The notes under the pieces: generated by a model
Database searches by the model: none
The model's input: only the letters and a program-made list of their open reading frames with translations
What the model was told of the DNA's origin: nothing
Assembly (NCBI GenBank): GCA_029891385.1
Contig: CM057224.1
Location: 36,647,005-36,711,004, forward strand
From: Erythroxylum novogranatense
Taxonomy: Eukaryota; Streptophyta; Magnoliopsida; Malpighiales; Erythroxylaceae
DNA length: 64,000 bases
Direction of reading: 5' to 3'
In this document: positions 47,209 through 60,585 of the stretch, piece by piece
Layout: each line of letters opens with the position of its first letter
How positions within the stretch are numbered: position 1 is the first letter of the stretch
Translations under genes and position numbers: made by a program

Positions 47209-49011
47209 CTTCAAACACATAACACCGCAGATACATTTCCAACCAACGATTTAGAGCTTCACTCTGACCATCCGTTTGTGGGTGGTATGAGGAGCTCATT
47301 TTCAGAGTAGTCTGCTGTAACTTGAATAGATGCTGCCAAAAAGCACTAGTAAAAACCTTGTCTCTATCCTACACAATTGACTTCGGAATACCATGTAATT
47401 TCACCACTGTTTGTACAAAAGTTTCAGGAACTTAGGGAGCATTATAATTAGCCTTGAGGGGTGCAAAATGACCAGACTTAGTATATCAACCACGACCATG
47501 ATGACAGTATAACCCTTAGAATTCGGTAATCCGGTAATAAAATCCATGGCTACATCTTCCCACACTTGCTGAGGTATTGGGAGTGGGCTTAATAACCCAC
47601 TAGGATGCAACTGAGATAATTTGGCTCGTTGACAAACCTGGCTTTGACGGATATATGTTTTCAGGTGTGCTCTCATGTCCTTCCAAAAAAAATGGGTCGC
47701 CAACTTAGTCAAGGTACGAGTAAAACCAGCATGGCCTCCTTGGGTGGATGAATGGAACTTCTCTAGCAATTGTTGAATAATAGCAGTGGCTGTATGTGGA
47801 ATGACTACCTTCTTGCGCCAATAAACGAGACCATCCTTCAAGGTATATTCCTAGTGCAGTGCTGGATTTTGCTCAATCTGGCATATTAAGTCTTGTAACT
47901 CCTCCGATTGCTTCACACTTTCCCTGATTTCTGCCATTATATCCACCTGATTAGTTGTGACAGCCACGTAACAGCACCTAGAAAGAGCATCAGCAGCTTG
48001 ATTAGTGTTGCCCGGTTTATATTCAATAGAATAGTTGAATCCCAATAACTTAGGTAGCCATGCCTCTTGTTCTGGAGTTTGTATGGTCTATTTTGAAAGA
48101 TGCTTTAAACTTTTCTGATCAGTCTGGATTATGAAATAGTGGCCGAGTAAGTAATGTCTGAATTTAGCCACAGCTTCAGTGATCGCGTATAGTTCCCTTA
48201 CATAAGTTGATTGAGCTTGCATACGGGCAGATAGTTTCTTAGAAAAATAAGCAATGGGGTGTGCTTCTTGAGACAACACAACACCTATTCCTCCCCCAGA
48301 TGCATCAGTTTCCACTACAAATGGCTTAGAAAAATCGGGCATAACCAAGATGGGAGCATTCACCAGCGCTGTCTTGAGTTTCTCAAAAGCCGTATGCGCC
48401 TCTACATCCCATTTGAAATTATTTTTCTGCAATAAAGCTGTGAGAGGGCTCACGATGGAAGCATAATGTTTGATGAACCTACGGTAATACCCCGTTAGTC
48501 CTAGAAACCCCACAGTGTGATACATTTACGGTATGGGCGATTAAGAACCCTGTCACCTTCTGGATCCATTTCTACTCTAGGGCGAAACAACATGCCCCAA
48601 ATAATGGATTTTGGTTTGCCCAAAGAACATTTGGATAACAACATACGATTGGTGTTCCATCAACATGACCAATACCAATTCTAAATGGTGCAAATGGAGA
48701 CCCCAATCAGTGTTGTACACCAGTATGTCATCGAAGAATACCAAAACAAACCGACGCAAATAAGCTTTAAAAACATCATTCATTAAGGACTGAAAAGTAG
48801 CAGGGGCATTTGTTAATCCGAAGGGCATGACAAGCCACTCATAATGTCCTTGTGGTGTTCTGAAAGCAGTCTTAACAATATCCTCCTCTTTAACCAAAAT
48901 TTGGTGATAACCCGATCTAAGATCTAGCTTGGAAAAATAACACGCACCTTTAAGTTCATCCAGCAACTCATCGACCGAAGGAATAGGAAAAGAGTCCTTC
49001 GTTGTGACAGC
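47209..49011 (-). pseudogene. gypsy pol: RT (part), RNase H, integrase
   Basis: RT starts TTKDSFPIPSVDELLDELKG, with LDLRSGYHQI and the catalytic VFFDDILVY (about 48720). The RNase H/connection piece GLTGYYRRFIKHYASIVSPL, KPFVVETDASGGGIGVVLSQ and FIIQTDQKSLKHL spans 48088-48525, with EYKPGNTNQAADALSR at 47990-48040. The integrase zinc region has FHSSTQGGHAGF and a finger reading RQSQVCQRAK, where the first Cys is Ser. The core MDFITGLPNSKGYTVIMVVVD and SSYHPQTDGQSEALNRWLEM is also visible. Stops or shifts near 47350, 47450, 47845, 48050 and 48530 inactivate it. Confidence 0.92.
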
Positions 49012-49016
49012 ATTTA

Positions 49017-52000
49017 TGTAGCATCCCACTCCTACAAGACCCGAACCAGATATCGATGGTGATATCCGAGCTCGTGCCCCACGAGGGTAGTATGCTAGAA
49101 CGGTCAAATCAATTTAAAACTCGGAAAAAAAACAAAAATAATTAATTTCTTTTCAAAAATAATAGAGTGCGCAGATATCGGTAAACAATTTGGGCCACGA
49201 TACGAAAACATTTTCAATCAAATTCCAATTTCAGTAATAAAACCATTCATACACACATAGATTGACAGCCAATTTGGGCCCAATACAATAACAATATTTA
49301 TCTGCAAAAAAAATACAATTTTTTGACATAGAACCAGAATGACTCAAATGCAGACATGAGACTGATCCCGACTCCAAACTCTGCCTTGCTTGCAGTAATC
49401 ATACTCCCGTTCCACTAACCGAGTACTCTTCAATTCCTGAAAAATAGTTGCAATGTTGGGTGAGTTTGCGAACTCAATGAGAAACCATCATCGATGGTTC
49501 ACTCAATTCATGCATATTCAATCAATTTACTAAATAATACATACAATCACATTTCTCAAATGTAAGGCGTTTACGCTTTAACACAATTCATATTCAATCA
49601 TTTATAGATGCAATGCACATGTGACACTTTTCATTTTCATTTCGTTGTTGTGACTGTGCTTTGGCTGCTCCATGATTTGGCAGATTTCGTTGAGCCGTGG
49701 CTCGAAAATATGGGCTTGAAGCTTGATACATTGAGCCTCGTGCTCAATACGTTGGACTGAGGTCTGGGCATTGGTGAAAGCTCTCATATCGTTAGGCGTG
49801 ATATGCCCCGATACGGTGGTCTGCTCGGTTACATCGCGCTTTATCGATCATACTTTTATGCATGCAATGTACATGTTCCAATTTCCATTTATATGTTAAT
49901 GCTATTTGCCATTTCTTAGGACTTTCGGTCCGGTATTTCAATCATATACATTTTCAATTTATTGCATTGATGCATTCACAGATCATTTACACATTAGCAC
50001 TTCAATATCACATTTCCAACATTTGGACACCCCGGTCCAAATCAATCAAAATCAAACACACGATCCTTCCTTAACTCCACATGGCATCAATCGTAATATT
50101 ATACACACACATAGATTGAGAAACCAACTAGGTTACTCACCTATCACTTCGAGCTAATACCGGAAGTCTCGCCACGTCGGTCGAACGGCGCTCAATTGAG
50201 CCTCTATAAGAATCGAGAAGAAAACGATCACTAATTATCCAATCCGAATTCATTAACGATGCACATGTAGGTGTATAATGCATGTTCATGAATTCCTGGC
50301 CCTAATCTCATTTTTTTCTATCAGAAAAATCCGTTTAAAATTAGAAATCCAATGGCGGCGACAATACAATTTGGACCTCTATAGGTCCCCAATTAAATAA
50401 AACAGTGAGTAAAGGCTCCGTTACCCGGGCCCACGTAAATTTTCCGTCCACAAATCCCCAATTTTTCAAAAAATGAAATTAAATAATCAATGAATCCGAT
50501 GCCTTAAGAATCAGGTCAATCGGACGTCGGACGGAAAAGTTATTCACGAAAGAAACCAAAATTCAAATAAAACAATTAATATATCTATATCTATAAGCCC
50601 TTATTTCCTCATTTTTTTCCTGTTTTCCAACCGAATTTCAATCCTCTATAAATTTTTGTACACAATTCAAAAAATTGCAAACCATACCTTGTTGGAAAGA
50701 TAATGAAACCCTCTACAAGTTTCATTTAGACCATTCAAATTAATTCTACCCCTAAGGGTGTCAAAAATCCCATGAAAGCTACTACTCACTCAAAGTCACT
50801 CAACACAGTACAGTATCTTGTAAATTCAGTAACTTTCATTATCTTCAGTAAAAAATTACACAATAAATATGCTAATCAAGATCACAATGTTATCTAAAAC
50901 TTTCATGAATAACCAAAATCCCAATTCATTTACTAACTAGGTCAAATAATTCACCGAAGAATATGTCTACTAAACTGTCCCAATCTGAGCAGTAAATTTC
51001 CAACCAGTATATCTCCCAGCTCAAATGTCAAACAAATCACTACTTTATATCCCTGAAAAGATAAGATCTAAAACTTCAATTTTCATGAAGAACCCAAATT
51101 CCAATTCAACCTCTAACAATTTCAAATCTGCCAAACAATGTACTGATCAGGGAAGCAGTGAGAAACCTAATGTAGGTTCAGTGTTTGAAAATTCATAACT
51201 CCCACATATGATCTCCAAAAATTACATGCCATATACCATTTTCAAGATAAATGTGTCCTATACAACTCTCCAGTGGATCACTCAGGACAATTAAATTCAC
51301 AAAAATTCTTAAAATTGATACTAATTAGAATGTGCATCAAATCTGCCATTTCAACTAGGTTTCACTCAATGCATTAAAACAGCCAACATTCATTAGTCCA
51401 TAACTCCTAATATACATATCGAAAAATTGCAAAATCAGTGGAATTGGAAAGCTAACTTAATAGGCTTCAACTTTCATTTAGTCCATTTGTCCTAGTTTCT
51501 TCTCAATAAATTTCGAAAAATTAGCAAAACTCTAGGGTAGGGTTTCGGTTATTGTTCATTCCAGTCAATAGCAGTAACTTTCCAAGCCAAATTGCAACCT
51601 CTTACAGCTAAAATTGGACAACACCTATTTCACACAAAAATGTAACCAACAAACCAAAGTTTCATTTGGCACTAGCCTCACCTCATTTGCATAACCATAC
51701 AATTAGTTATACTCAAAACAGTGCAGTAGGTCAAACTCACATTTTCAGCTATACTACACAATTCCTCTTCCTATCATGCCAATTGAACTTCTAACACCAT
51801 AAGCATTCCAATAAAGCATAAAAATCAGTATCTATAACATTCATACATTCACTAGGGCTAATATTCACAAATTGGCAGCATTAAACTCTCACCTTATTTG
51901 CAAGATTAGTCATCATCTACCATCCAAATTCAAAGCTAAACATTCATTCAATCCTAACTACTCCATCAATCATCAATCAAGTCATATTCAACATACGCTT

Positions 52001-52942
52001 ACCCACCAAGTCAAGCAATAATTATCATCAAATTAAAGCATCAATCAACATAATAAACACACCAAAATTCCCATTAAATGTTTCTAACACCTATGATGTA
52101 TTAAACTACAAAATCAAGCATAAGACAATTCTTACCTATTTCAAGCTTCCATCAATTTCTTCTTCACTTTTCCCAATTTCTTTGCCAATAACTCTTTTAT
52201 TCCCCCACACCAAACATGACCATCATCATGATAAGAGAAATAACTTGATGACAAGTAGAAGAACTCTTGAGTTTTGGATGAGTTTTGGAGGAAGAAAGGA
52301 GAAAAACAATGGAGAGACAAAAGCAAGGAGTAGGTTTCGGTGGAGATAAACATAAGCAAAAAAAAAAATGATAAGTTTCCTTCTTTAAATGAAGCAAATT
52401 CGTAGGATGAAGCAAGGAGGCATTAAATGGTGTGGATAGGTGGCAAATGGAGGAGAGATGAAGAAAAGTCAACCAACCAATCATAATTTGATAAAACAAT
52501 TAATCCAAAAACAATTAAACTCCACCAATTTCGGTTCCCACTAGTTTTGTGGGTCCATTTATGGGTCCCACCAAGATATTTAATAGTTTAGTCCCAAATA
52601 ACAGTAGAAAATCAACCAGTTCGTCACTTGGCGATTTTTTTCCGGTATGAGAATTTTCTTCGAAAAAATCTAGAAAAATTTCTAAAAATTCCGTAAAATA
52701 TAAAATATTCAATGGATCAGTCAAAATAATATTTTAAACCCAATAACCATGTTAATCCCAATAAAATTGCATTAGGCCCAATCACCGGGAATTATCATGA
52801 ATGCATATACAGTAATTCCATGTGCACAATTGATACTGTGTATCAATCCTATTATGCATGAACAGTACTAATTATTTCCTGTCAATCCCATACTATGACA
52901 AATTTCCTATTTTACCCTTCCAGTAGGGGGTGCGATGTTACA
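49017..52942 (-). repeat. 3' LTR of the LARD-like element
   Basis: 3926 bp. Nearly identical to 56651-60580 except at 49640-50230, where one-base deletions cluster. Confidence 0.95.
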
Positions 52943-55900
52943 ATTCTCCCCTCCTTAAAAAAAATTTCGTCCTCAAAATTCTCAGTCAACGGTTCAATAT
53001 GACAGTATTCCTATGTTCCTACATGTCCTATACACTTTTCCACTCAATAATTCATTTTTCGAAAGGTCACAGTAACCATATTCAGTCAGTTGTTCCGTCA
53101 CTTATTTGGCTAACTCATTATTACTCGTCACAGTAGACGGACTCAACAAGACTGTCAGTCGGTGATCTTACTACCTTACTATCTCACTTGCCATTTTCAG
53201 AGTAGCCATTACCTTTAGTTCCAATGCTATGACTCAGTTCATTATTTCCGAACCTGTTCACTTATCATATTTTATCAATTCAATACCTTTCTCTCGATAC
53301 CATGCGGTCTAATTAGTATTCCATTGAGTACGAGATACTTACCATAACCTCCTTTATCTCGTCGGGACGATTCACATTCCTTTGGTACCAATACAATGAC
53401 ATTTAGCTCCAATTCACTATAACCATCGATAATTTACCTAATGCGGTCATGCTTTATAATCCATTGACTCTTAGTTCAAATTCTTAGACAATTCACTGTT
53501 CTATAGTATTCACGCATGCAATTCGGATTACTCTATTTTATTTGTCCTATTCGGTTCCACCTCCACTAACCCATTCAGCTTTCACGAGTTCCTTTGTTTC
53601 ACCCATCACGCCTCAAAGCCATTATGGTCTTTGACTCCGTTAAACCTTGCGATATAGCGATAATCGAAACTCTATAATACGATCATAATCCTGTGAAACC
53701 CAAACCACTTAAACATTTTTCCTGTTGAACATTCAAACCTAGAAGCACTCGAATCAATAATCACTTCATTCTATACCCATAGTTAGTCAATTCACTTTTC
53801 GTATATACTTACTAGAATGTCTAGCTTCGACTGTTCACTTTCTTGTTCTAGCACTTTTGTCGGGTACCAATACTTTTTCTTTGAATCATTCAATATTGTT
53901 TTTTTCCAATATCATTCGCATATTCAAACTCCTCATAAGACTCACCACTTTAACTCCTGCACTCTTAACCTTTCTTACCTCTATCCAGTATCACTAGTTC
54001 TACAACCTCAATTTTCAGAAACACTTCACAATTACCCATAATCTACTTGACATTTTTTTTGAAAATCCCAATATCTGTAATTGGTCTATTGATTGCAGCA
54101 TTATCCGTTCACTATTTGAGCTTAGTAGTCTGAATTGTCTGTTTATTTCAGTAGTCATTTATGCCCATCTTTTTCCTCGAATAAGCACAGTGTATCCTTA
54201 TAGGAATCTAAAGTCTCCAAGGCTTTAAACAATTTCGATCATAACACCAATACCATTTATCAAAGTCAATTCAATTTATCTAATCTTGTTTGAACATAAT
54301 GTCTCGATTCATCTCACACCGCCCCCTTCTTGAGGGTATGCTCATCATCGATATCAAATTCCTCCATTATTCTTTTACTTTTCACTGTTAAACACTTTCA
54401 AACGCATTCCGTCGATAATCATAGTCACTACCATTTGCTTACTTCGCATCATTCCCTCTTGAACTTTTCCATACATCACCAAACATCATTCAATTCATTC
54501 AGTCCACAATTAGTGTATTTACTATCCCTTTATGAAGATAACACTACATCACGTCATTGTCAGTTTCCCTTTAGGACTTCTTATCTCTACTCATTTTCTC
54601 TTTTCAATTGATTTCCTGTCATTCACATTGACATATGCTAATAACTAGTCATCCGTACTTGGACCTTCATAAATTCCACTTCATTTGAGTATTTCACTTC
54701 GCAGTTCGGGACTATTTTCTTCTTAGTATCAAATCACGATTTCTCAACAGTTTTCCATCACATATGGAGATCTATTCACTTCACATTGACATAAAATCAT
54801 CTCAAATTACAATTCCACTTACGTAGTTGGATACTTTACATTTCCGTACACACAATACAGATAACCTCAGTCGTATATTTCGCTTGTTATGTCTAAATCT
54901 CCTCTTGAGATATGACTCAATTTCACTTTTGATTTCGTCCGTATTTCTTTTCGTTTGACCATTAGTCTTTCTACCGTCATTATACTGTTCACGAAAGTCT
55001 CATAAACCAATTAGTGTCCCTAATTGCTTTTCAATCATTCTTAACTATATGCACTATTTCAATCAGAACAATTTTATGCCATAATTTAAAAATCAGAACA
55101 GTCCTCGCACTAAGGTTCCATATGACAGTCACATAAACACTTTCTTTAATACTTATTACGTAATCTACACCTCACCAGAACTTATTTCATCTTATCCGGA
55201 AGCCAATTAGTAACCTATACAATTCAGACTTCCATAAACTCCTTTCCGTTTATGCTAATCCTCAAATAGAGGACCGATGCCATTATCATTCTTCATTTCC
55301 TCTCATACAAGTACACTCAGTCCTCTTATGTCATACTTTAACCCATTATGAACTTTACACTTATAGCCACTCATAGTAGCACATACTTAATCATTCACCG
55401 ATCATCTCTTCTCTTATTTCCATGTATCTTCACATATGTTTCATTAATCATGATCAACTTTACTGTCCACTAAATACTCCCAACGGTAAATCGACTTAAA
55501 TGCGACAACTCTTTTCATATATCACTATTATTGTTTCATTTTTTTTATTTCCCTAGTTTCATTCCCATATCATTCATGTATCAGCTTGACCTTTTAAGGT
55601 CATATCCACTTGGCTTATACAATGTCATCACATTATTGCTACGTCTCTCTTTATTATCCTCAAACAATCTATGATAGGGTATTCACAGTCCCCAAAATAC
55701 GACAAAATCGGTGATACAACTCTACTGTATCTCTATCTATTTACCCATCCATTTACCATTTCTGTGTCCATATACATCTTTTCAACCAATCCGAATTTCC
55801 GATACACAATCAAAAACTTGTCGATCTCTTTTTCTCTTACGATTTTATTATCTGATTTCCAAACTCTTAGCACAATAGTCGATAACCATTTCAGTCTCAC

Positions 55901-56650
55901 GCTTATGCGTTCAAGATCATTCCGTTTCACGAGTTCATTTCAGATTTCTCATACACTTTTATCTCACCATTTCTACTTTTGCTTACCCTACTTGGCACTT
56001 TGCTCTTTCGGTTCTTTCGATTCTAGGTAGATCGTTACTGACAATATTGTCCTTATTACAATCTCGCTATCATCATCTACCTATGATATCTATCGATATC
56101 GAACACAAATCTGATGAATCAATATCCTTTGATCGGACCATCTACGTTTTACTCAGTTCCAATGTTTCCTATTTCATCGCATATACAGTCAGAGCTCTAA
56201 TTACTTCGTCATCCCAGACTTTTAATCACACTTAGGCCTACTATAACCAGTATGCTTCTCATATTTCCAGTGGACCTCTCCAAGTTCTAGACATACTCGT
56301 TTTTCTGTCACCACAAATCTTGCCATTTTAATCCGGGAATTCATTGTGATATCACTTCTTTCCTTAATCAGTCTAGGCCAACAAAGTCATTCTAACCACA
56401 GTACATTATAATTCTCATTATTGATGTTTCCTTTTCCCATTCCTCATTGCCCATACACATTCATGGGCTCACATTCAAATACGGTCTCACTTAGTCACTT
56501 GACACGTATGCACACGTAGGGTTTCTACTCGTGCGACTCAAACTGGGGATCAGTTGCCGCGGTCTGCAACGACACGACTCAAATGCATGCAACCTTAACC
56601 TATGTTTGATCGTGCCCGGATACATTCGTATTTCGGGCTCGATACCTAAA
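52943..56650 (-). other. internal domain of the LARD-like element, non-coding
   Basis: AT- and pyrimidine-rich on plus. No frame longer than about 120 codons, and none with a retroelement motif. Apart from the terminal PPT and PBS-like sites I see no recognisable feature. Confidence 0.8.
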
Positions 56651-59600
56651 TGTAGCATCCCACTCCCGCAAGACCCGAACCTGATATCGATGGTGATATT
56701 CGAGCCCGTGCCCCACGAGGGTAGTATGTTAGAACGGTCAAATCAATTTAAAACTCGGAAAAAAAATTAATTTCTTTTCGAAAACAATAGAGTGCGCAGA
56801 TATCGGTAAACAATTTGGGCCACGATACAAAAACATTTTCAATCAAATTCCAATTTCAGTCATAAAACCATTCATACACACATAGATTGACAGCCAATTT
56901 GGGCCCAATACAATAACAATATTTATCTGCAAAAAAAATACAATTTTTTGACATAGAACCAGAATGACTCAAATGCAGACATGAGACTGATCCCAATGCC
57001 AAACTCTGCCTTGCTTGCAGTAATCATACTCCCGTTCCACTAACGGGGTACTCTTCAATTCCTAAAAAATAGTTGCAATGTTGGGTGAGTTTGCGAACTC
57101 AATGAGAAACCATCATCGATGGTTCACTCAATTCATGCATATTCAATCAATTTACTAAATAATACATACAATCACATTTCTCAAATGTAAGGCGTTTCGC
57201 CTTTAACACAATTCATATTCAATCATTTATAGATGCAATGCACATGTGACACTTTTCATTTTTCATTTCGTTGTTGTGACTGCTTTGGCTCGTCGATGGA
57301 CGGCACATTTCGTTGAGCCAATGGCTTTGAAAACATTGGGCTTGAAGCCCTGATACATTGAGCCTGAGGCTCTGAATACGTTGGACCTGAGGTCCGTGCG
57401 CGTTGGTGAAAGCTCTCATATACGTTGGGCGTGATATGCCCTGATACGGTGGCTGCTCCGGTTACATCTGCCTTTATCTGATCATACTTTTATGCATGCA
57501 ATGTACATGTTCCAATTTCCATTTATATGTTAATGCTATTTGCCATTTCTTAGGACTTTCGGTCCAGTATTTCAATCATATACATTTTCAATTTATTGCA
57601 TTGATGCATTCACAGTCATTTACACACATTAGCACTTCAATATCACATTTCCAACATTTCGGACACCCCTGGTTCGAAATCAATCAAAATCAAACACACA
57701 TATCCTTCCTTAACTCCACATGGCATCAATGCGTAATATTATACACACACATAGATTGAGAAACTAACTAGGTTACTCACCTATCACTTCTGAGCTAATG
57801 CCAGGAAGTCTCTGCCACGTCGGTTGAACGACGCTCCAATTGAGCCTTTATAAGAATCAGAGAAGAAAACGATCACTAATTATCCAATCCGAATTTGTTA
57901 ATGATACACATGTAGGTGTATAATGCATGTTCATGAATTCCCGGCCCTAATCTCATATTTTTTCCATCAAAAAAATCCGTTTAAAAATTAGAAATCTAAT
58001 GGCGCTGACGACACTCAATTTGGACCTCTATAGGTCCCCAATTAAATAAAACAGTGAGTAAAGGCTCCGTTACCCGGGCCCACGTAAATTTTCTGTCCAC
58101 AAATCCCCAATTTCTCAAAAAATGAAATTAAATAATCAATGAATCCGATGCCTTAAGAATCAGGTCAATCGGACATCGGACGGAAAAGTTATTCACGAAA
58201 CCAAAATTCAAATAAAACAATTAATATATCTATATCTATAAGCCCTTATTTCCTCATTTTTTTCCTGTTTTCTAACTGAATTTCAATCCTCTATAACTTT
58301 TTGTACACAATTCAGAAAATTGCAAACCTTGTTGGAAAGATAATGAAACCCTCTACAAGTTTCATTTAGACCATTCAAATTAATTCCACCCCTAAGGGTG
58401 TCAAAAATCCCATGAAAGCTACTGCTCACTCAAAGTCACTCAACACAGTACAGTATCTTGTAAATTCAGTAACTTTCATTCTCTTCAGTCAAAAATTACA
58501 CAATAAATATTCTCATAAAGATCACAATGTTATCTAAAACTTTCATGAATAACCAAAATCCCAATTCATTTACTAACTAGGTCAAATAATTCACCGAAGC
58601 ATCTGTCTACTAAACTGTCCCAATCTGAGCAGTAAATTTCCAACCAGTATATCTCCCAGCTCAAATGTCAAACAAATCACTACTTTATATCCCTGAAAAG
58701 ATAAGATCTAAAACTTCAATTTTCATGAAGAACCCAAATTCCAATTCAACCTCTAACAATTTCAAATCTGCCAAACAATGTACTGATCAGGGCAGCAGTG
58801 AGAAACCTAATGTAGGTTCAGTTTTTGAAAATTCATAACTCCCACATATGATCTCCAAAAATTACATGCCATATACCATTTTTAATATAAATGTGTCCTC
58901 TAAAACTATCCAGTAGATCAATCAGGCCAATTCAATTCACAAAAATTCTTAAAATTGCTACTAATCAGAATGTGCATCAAATCTGCCATTTCAACTAGGT
59001 TTCACTCAATGCATTAAAACAGCCAACAATCATTAGTCCATAACTCCTAATATACATATCGAAAAATTGCAAAATCAGTGGCATTGGAAAGCTAACTTAA
59101 TAGGCTTCAACTTTCATTTAGTCCATTTGTCCTAGTTTCTTCTCAATAAATTTCGAAAAATTAGCAAAACTCTAGGGTAGGGTTTCGGTTACTGTTCATT
59201 CCAGTCAATAGCAGTAACTTTCCAAGCCAAATTGCAACCTCTTACAGCTAAAATTGGACAACACCTATTTCACACAAAAATGTAACCAACAAACCAAAGT
59301 TTCATTTGGCACTAGCCTCACCTCATTTGCATAACCACACAATTAGTTATACTCAAAACAGTGCAGTAGGTCAAACTCACATTTTCAGCTATACTACACA
59401 ATTCCTCTTCCTATCATGCCAATTGAACTTCTAACACCATAAGCATTCCAATAAAGCATAAAAATCAGTATCTATAACATTCATACATTCACTAGGGCTA
59501 ATATTCACAAATTGGCAGCATTAAACTCTCACCTTATTTGCAAGATTAGTCATCATCTACCATCCAAATTCAAAGCTAAACATTCATTCAATCCTAACTA

Positions 59601-60580
59601 CTCCATCAATCATCAATCAAGTCATATTCAACATACCCTTACCCACCAAGTCAAGCAATAATTATCATCAAATTAAAGCATCAATCAACATAATAAACAC
59701 ACCAAAATTCCCATTAAATGTTTCTAACACCTATGATGTATTAAACTACAAAATCAAGCATAAGACAATTCTTACCTATTTCAAGCTTCCATCAATTTCT
59801 TCTTCACTTTTCCCAATTTTTTTGCCAATAACTCTTTTATTCCCCCACACCAAACATGACCATCATCATGATAAGAGAAATAACTTGATGACAAGTAGAA
59901 GAACTCTTGAGTTTTGGATGAGTTTTGGAGGAAGAAAGGAGAAAAACAATGGAGAGACAAAAGCAAGGAGTAGGTTTCGGTGGAGATAAACATAAGCCAA
60001 AAAAAAATGATAAGTTTCCTTCTTTAAATGCAGCAAATCCGTAGGATGAAGCAAGGAGGCATTAAATGGTGTGAATAGGTGGCAAATGGAGGAGAGATGA
60101 AGAAAAGTCAACCAACCAATCATAATTTGATAAAACAATTAATCCAAAAACAATTAAACTCCACCAATTTCGGTTCCCACTAGTTTTGTGGGTCCATTTA
60201 TGGGTCCCACCAAGATATTTAATAGTTTAGTCCCAAATAACAGTAACAAATCAACCGGTTCGCCACTTGGCGATTTTTTTTCGGTCTGAGAATTTTCTCC
60301 GAAAAAATCTAGAAAAATTTCTAAAAATTTCGTAAAATATAAAATATTCAATGGATCAGTCAAAATAATTTTTAAACCCAATAACCATGTTAATCCCAAT
60401 AAAATTGCATTAGGCCCAATTACCGGGAATTATCATGAATGCATATACAGTAATTCCATGTGCACAATTGATACTGTGTATCAATCCTATTATGCATGAA
60501 CAATACTAATTATTCCCTATCAATCCCATCCTATGACAAATTTCCTATTTTACCCTTCCAGTAGGAAGTGGGATGTTACA
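56651..60580 (-). repeat. 5' LTR of the LARD-like element
   Basis: 3930 bp, TGTAGCATCCCACTCCCG...GGGATGTTACA. Contains the best-preserved hairpin array (57315-57441). Confidence 0.95.
57315..57441 (-). other. tandem hairpin array with covarying arms
   Basis: On plus: gagccaatggctt (57315-57327), gggcttgaagccc (57338-57350), gagcctgaggctc (57360-57372), ggacctgaggtcc (57383-57395) and gggcgtgatatgccc (57427-57441). The first four are spaced 22-23 bp. The arms differ between units but stay complementary within each unit. The conserved ggctgctccggtta motif follows, as in the other LTRs (read in reverse). Confidence 0.75.
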
Positions 60581-60585
60581 ATTTA

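Larger units (their letters stand above)
49017..60580 (-). mobile_element. complete large-LTR, non-coding retroelement (LARD-like), 11.6 kb
   Basis: LTRs 49017-52942 and 56651-60580 (3.93 kb each), ends TGTAGCATCCC...ATGTTACA, with a perfect ATTTA duplication (49012-49016 and 60581-60585). The interior 52943-56650 (3.7 kb) has no gag or pol. On the minus strand the polypurine tract AAGGAGGGGAGAAT borders the left LTR, preceded by ENFEDEIFF, a relic of a Del/Tekay pol tail. A primer-binding-like GGTATCGAGCCCG (56634-56646) borders the right LTR. The LTRs are almost identical over long stretches, so the insertion is fairly recent, and proteins must have come from another element. Confidence 0.93.

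Noticed and set aside
52141..52499. Frames conserved at both 52141-52499 and 59781-60138, suggesting a gene pair
   Set aside because: They are the same segment of the two LTRs of one element, so the similarity reflects LTR identity, not coding constraint.
56531..56770. 79-codon frame across the LARD interior and right LTR start
   Set aside because: It spans a structural boundary of the element and has no homology I recognise.
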